Source: Welwitschia mirabilis (Eukaryota > Gnetophyta > Gnetopsida > Welwitschiales). Taken from it: 46,429 nucleotides of DNA. The position numbers were made by a program, and so were the translations under genes. This document shows, in pieces, positions 44,700 through 46,429 of the stretch (its first letter is position 1; each line of letters opens with the position of its first letter). Under the pieces are notes generated by a model. It was not told where the DNA came from. It saw only the letters and a program-made list of their open reading frames with translations, and searched no databases. Where the stretch lies: the NCBI GenBank assembly GCA_051453625.1, contig JBOZIK010000001.1, positions 231,349,384 through 231,395,812 on the forward strand, in the 5' to 3' direction.

Positions 44700-45255
44700 A
44701 AAAAAAAGAAAATTGTTAAAAATTAGGGGTTTGGTAACAATATCAGCAAGTTGATGATCTGTACTAATAAAAGTCATAGAAATGTTTCCTTTTTTAGCTT
44801 GATCTCTTAAAAAATGATGTCTTAGTTTAATGTGTTTAGTTCTAGAGTGCTGAATAGGATTTTTACAAATATTTATTACCTGAGTATTGTCATAAAAAAT
44901 AGGAACCTATTCAAGACTTACACTAAAGTCCTTAGCATTTCCTTCATCTAAAGAAGATGAGCACAACAACTTCTTATTGTAATATACTTAGCTTATACTA
45001 TTGAAAGAGAGATTTAATTTTTCTTTTTACTAGCCTATCTTACTAAGCATGACTCTAATAAAAAGAAATTACCACTTGTGCTTTTTCTGTTATCTGTACA
45101 TATAGCCCAATCTGCATCATTAAATACTGCAAGCTTAAAGGATTTCTCAATTGGGTACCATAAACTATAATCACATATGCCTTTTATATATCTGATTATT
45201 CTTTTTACTCTTGTAAATGTGATTTTTTTGGTTAGGTTTGGTATCTTGCACACAC
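44700..45255 (-). pseudogene. Copia RNase H (catalytic Glu lost)
   Basis: The minus-strand open part 45035-45253 reads KKITFTRVKRIIRYIKGICD, YSLWYPIEKSFKLAVFNDAD, WAICTDNRKSTSGNFFLLES; the first Asp (NDADW) is kept. After a break: AKYITIRSCCAHLL, stop for Trp, MKEML, then YDNTQVINICKNPIQHSRTK, HIKLRHHFLRDQ and STDHQLADIVTKPL. The conserved AEAEY Glu is Lys (AAG at 44989-44991), a G-to-A type loss, and the preceding Glu codon is TAA. The ADIxTKPL end shows full length. Residue pattern and PPT favour the Sirevirus lineage. Confidence 0.88.
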
Positions 45256-46260
45256 AAAAACAATAAACATAATATTAGATCTACTTGTAGTTAAATATAC
45301 CCAACTTCTCATCATACTTCTATAAAGCTTCTGATCTACTGGTTTTTCATTTTCGTCCAAACTAACTTTACATGATGTTAACATAGTAATGTTAGTTGTT
45401 TTAGCATTTTTTAATCCAAAATGTTTGACTAAATCTTTTGCATATTTAGATTAAGAGATAAAAATTACATTCTTTGTTTGCTTAAATTATAATCCAAGAA
45501 ATATTTCACTTCACCAAGCATGCTCATCTCAAAATGTGATGTCATAATATTTGTAAATATTTTTAATAAACCTTCATTAGAAGCATCAAATATAATATTA
45601 CTCACATAAATTTGTATAATGATAAAATAACTTTTCAAGTTCTTAACAAATAAAGTCTTGTGTACCCTTCCACAAATATAACTATTATTGTATGATCAGA
45701 TTTATGAGGATCTATAAATCCTTGTAGTTGTTTTACATATGTTTTTTCATTTAGGGTTCCTTTTAAAAATTAACTCTTTACATCCATTTGACATACTTTG
45801 ATATTCTCAAAGGTTGTAAATGATAAAAACCTTCTCAAGCATTGTAACTGAAACAAATGTATCACCTACATTAATAGCTTCTAATTAGCTATAGCCTTGT
45901 GCTACTAATCTTGCTCTGTTTCTAATGACATTGTTTTCCTCATCACATTTGTTCTTAAAGATCTACTTAGTCCCAATAATAATTTTATATTTTGGCATTT
46001 CTACAAGTTTCCAAACATCATTTCTTTTAAATTATTATAGTTCATCTTGCATATCCATCATCCATTCTTTATGGGATTCAAATTCTTCAAATCTCTTAGG
46101 TTCTATTTGTGAAATATAACAAATGTGGGCATAAAAATTCTTCATAGAGCTCTTTGTCTTTATTTTTGAGCTAACTTATCTAATAATAGATCCTAAAGAG
46201 TGGTCTTTTAGCTCTTTAAACTTTTTAGTTATGACTTCTTTTGTAGGAACTTCTTCTTTT
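45256..46260 (-). pseudogene. Copia reverse transcriptase (internally deleted, YVDD lost)
   Basis: From right to left: ESHKEWMMDMQDEL, KRNDVWKLVEMPKYKIIIGT, KNKCDEENNVIRNRARLVAQ, GYS, INVGDTFVSVTMLEKV, CQMDVKS, LNEKTYVKQLQGFIDPHKSD. It then jumps straight to HKTLFVKNLKSYFIIIQIYV. The segment between (about 35-45 residues with the LYGLKQAPR block) is missing, an internal deletion. The active site is YVSN (45597-45608) instead of YVDD, so both Asp are lost. MLGEVKYFLGL, KYAKDLVKHFGLKNAKTTNI and QKLYRSMMRSWVYLTTSRSN follow. The + strand ORF at 45925-46119 is a shadow. Confidence 0.88.
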
Positions 46261-46299
46261 TTAGTAGACATTTCTTTAGTTATGGGGACGCTTGGAGAT

Positions 46300-46429
46300 A
46301 TGTCTTCCTCATCATTTTTCAACAAATAGGCCTTGTGGTAACATCATTAATTTATACATTTATTAATTCTAATATAGTTAAAATTCTCTTGTTGAAAACA
46401 TGATAAGCTTTACTTCTAGTTGAATATCC
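46300..46429 (-). pseudogene. Copia integrase C-terminal end (cut by window edge)
   Basis: The minus strand at the edge reads GYSTRSKAYHVFNKRILTIL then ELINV, a TAA, and INDV, the SH3-like end of copia integrase (LGYSxxSKAYRVxNxRTxxVxESINVxFDD). The rest of integrase, protease, gag and 5' LTR lie beyond 46429. Confidence 0.8.

Overview
This 46.4 kb window looks like pericentromeric or intergenic DNA of a flowering plant. The host is inferred only from its mobile elements: Athila-type and chromovirus Ty3/gypsy elements and Sirevirus-like Ty1/copia elements, all typical of plant nuclear genomes. I found no host gene, no RNA gene and no CRISPR array. By eye the sequence is strongly AT-rich and poor in CpG. 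Nearly every recognisable coding stretch is a decayed retrotransposon in which Gln and Trp codons have become TAA or TAG. The species cannot be named from this.

Layout. (1) 1-8931: element 1, a decayed Athila-like element on the + strand. Its 5' end lies off the left edge. It has protease, RT, RNase H and integrase (to about 4020), a long non-coding part, an extra ORF remnant (6290-7400) and the first part of its 3' LTR (8050-8931). (2) 8932-about 17250: element 2, the same family and orientation, with two LTRs, gag and protease. RT, RNase H and integrase core are missing and replaced by about 0.5 kb resembling its own leader. Element 2 appears to sit inside element 1's 3' LTR, which resumes at about 17251-17625. 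(3) 17.88-28.13 kb: a minus-strand chromovirus (RT, RNase H, integrase, chromodomain-like tail) followed downstream by two about 3.3 kb direct repeats that look like its LTRs. (4) 28.7-29.65 kb: an isolated Athila-like LTR remnant, + strand. (5) 29.7-32.28 kb: the 5' end of a minus-strand copia element (gag with intact CCHC knuckle, initiator-Met primer-binding site, 1.4 kb LTR). It lies next to the PBS/LTR junction of another copia element and a very G-rich island. (6) 32.6-40.9 kb: AT-rich, mostly unrecognised DNA with a faint plus-strand copia remnant (LTR/promoter near 34.6-35.25 kb, protease/pre-integrase near 37.7-38.5 kb). (7) 40.89-46.43 kb: the 3' half of a minus-strand Sirevirus-like copia element (3' LTR, polypurine tract, post-pol region, RNase H, RT, end of integrase), cut by the right edge.

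No working gene set is encoded. Several catalytic carboxylates are lost, mostly by changes that fit G-to-A, and no autonomous element is intact. The interest lies in the nesting, the decay pattern, repeated palindromic motifs in the LTRs, and two assembly gaps that the paralogous copy suggests are spurious or oversized. I found no convincing new biological system.
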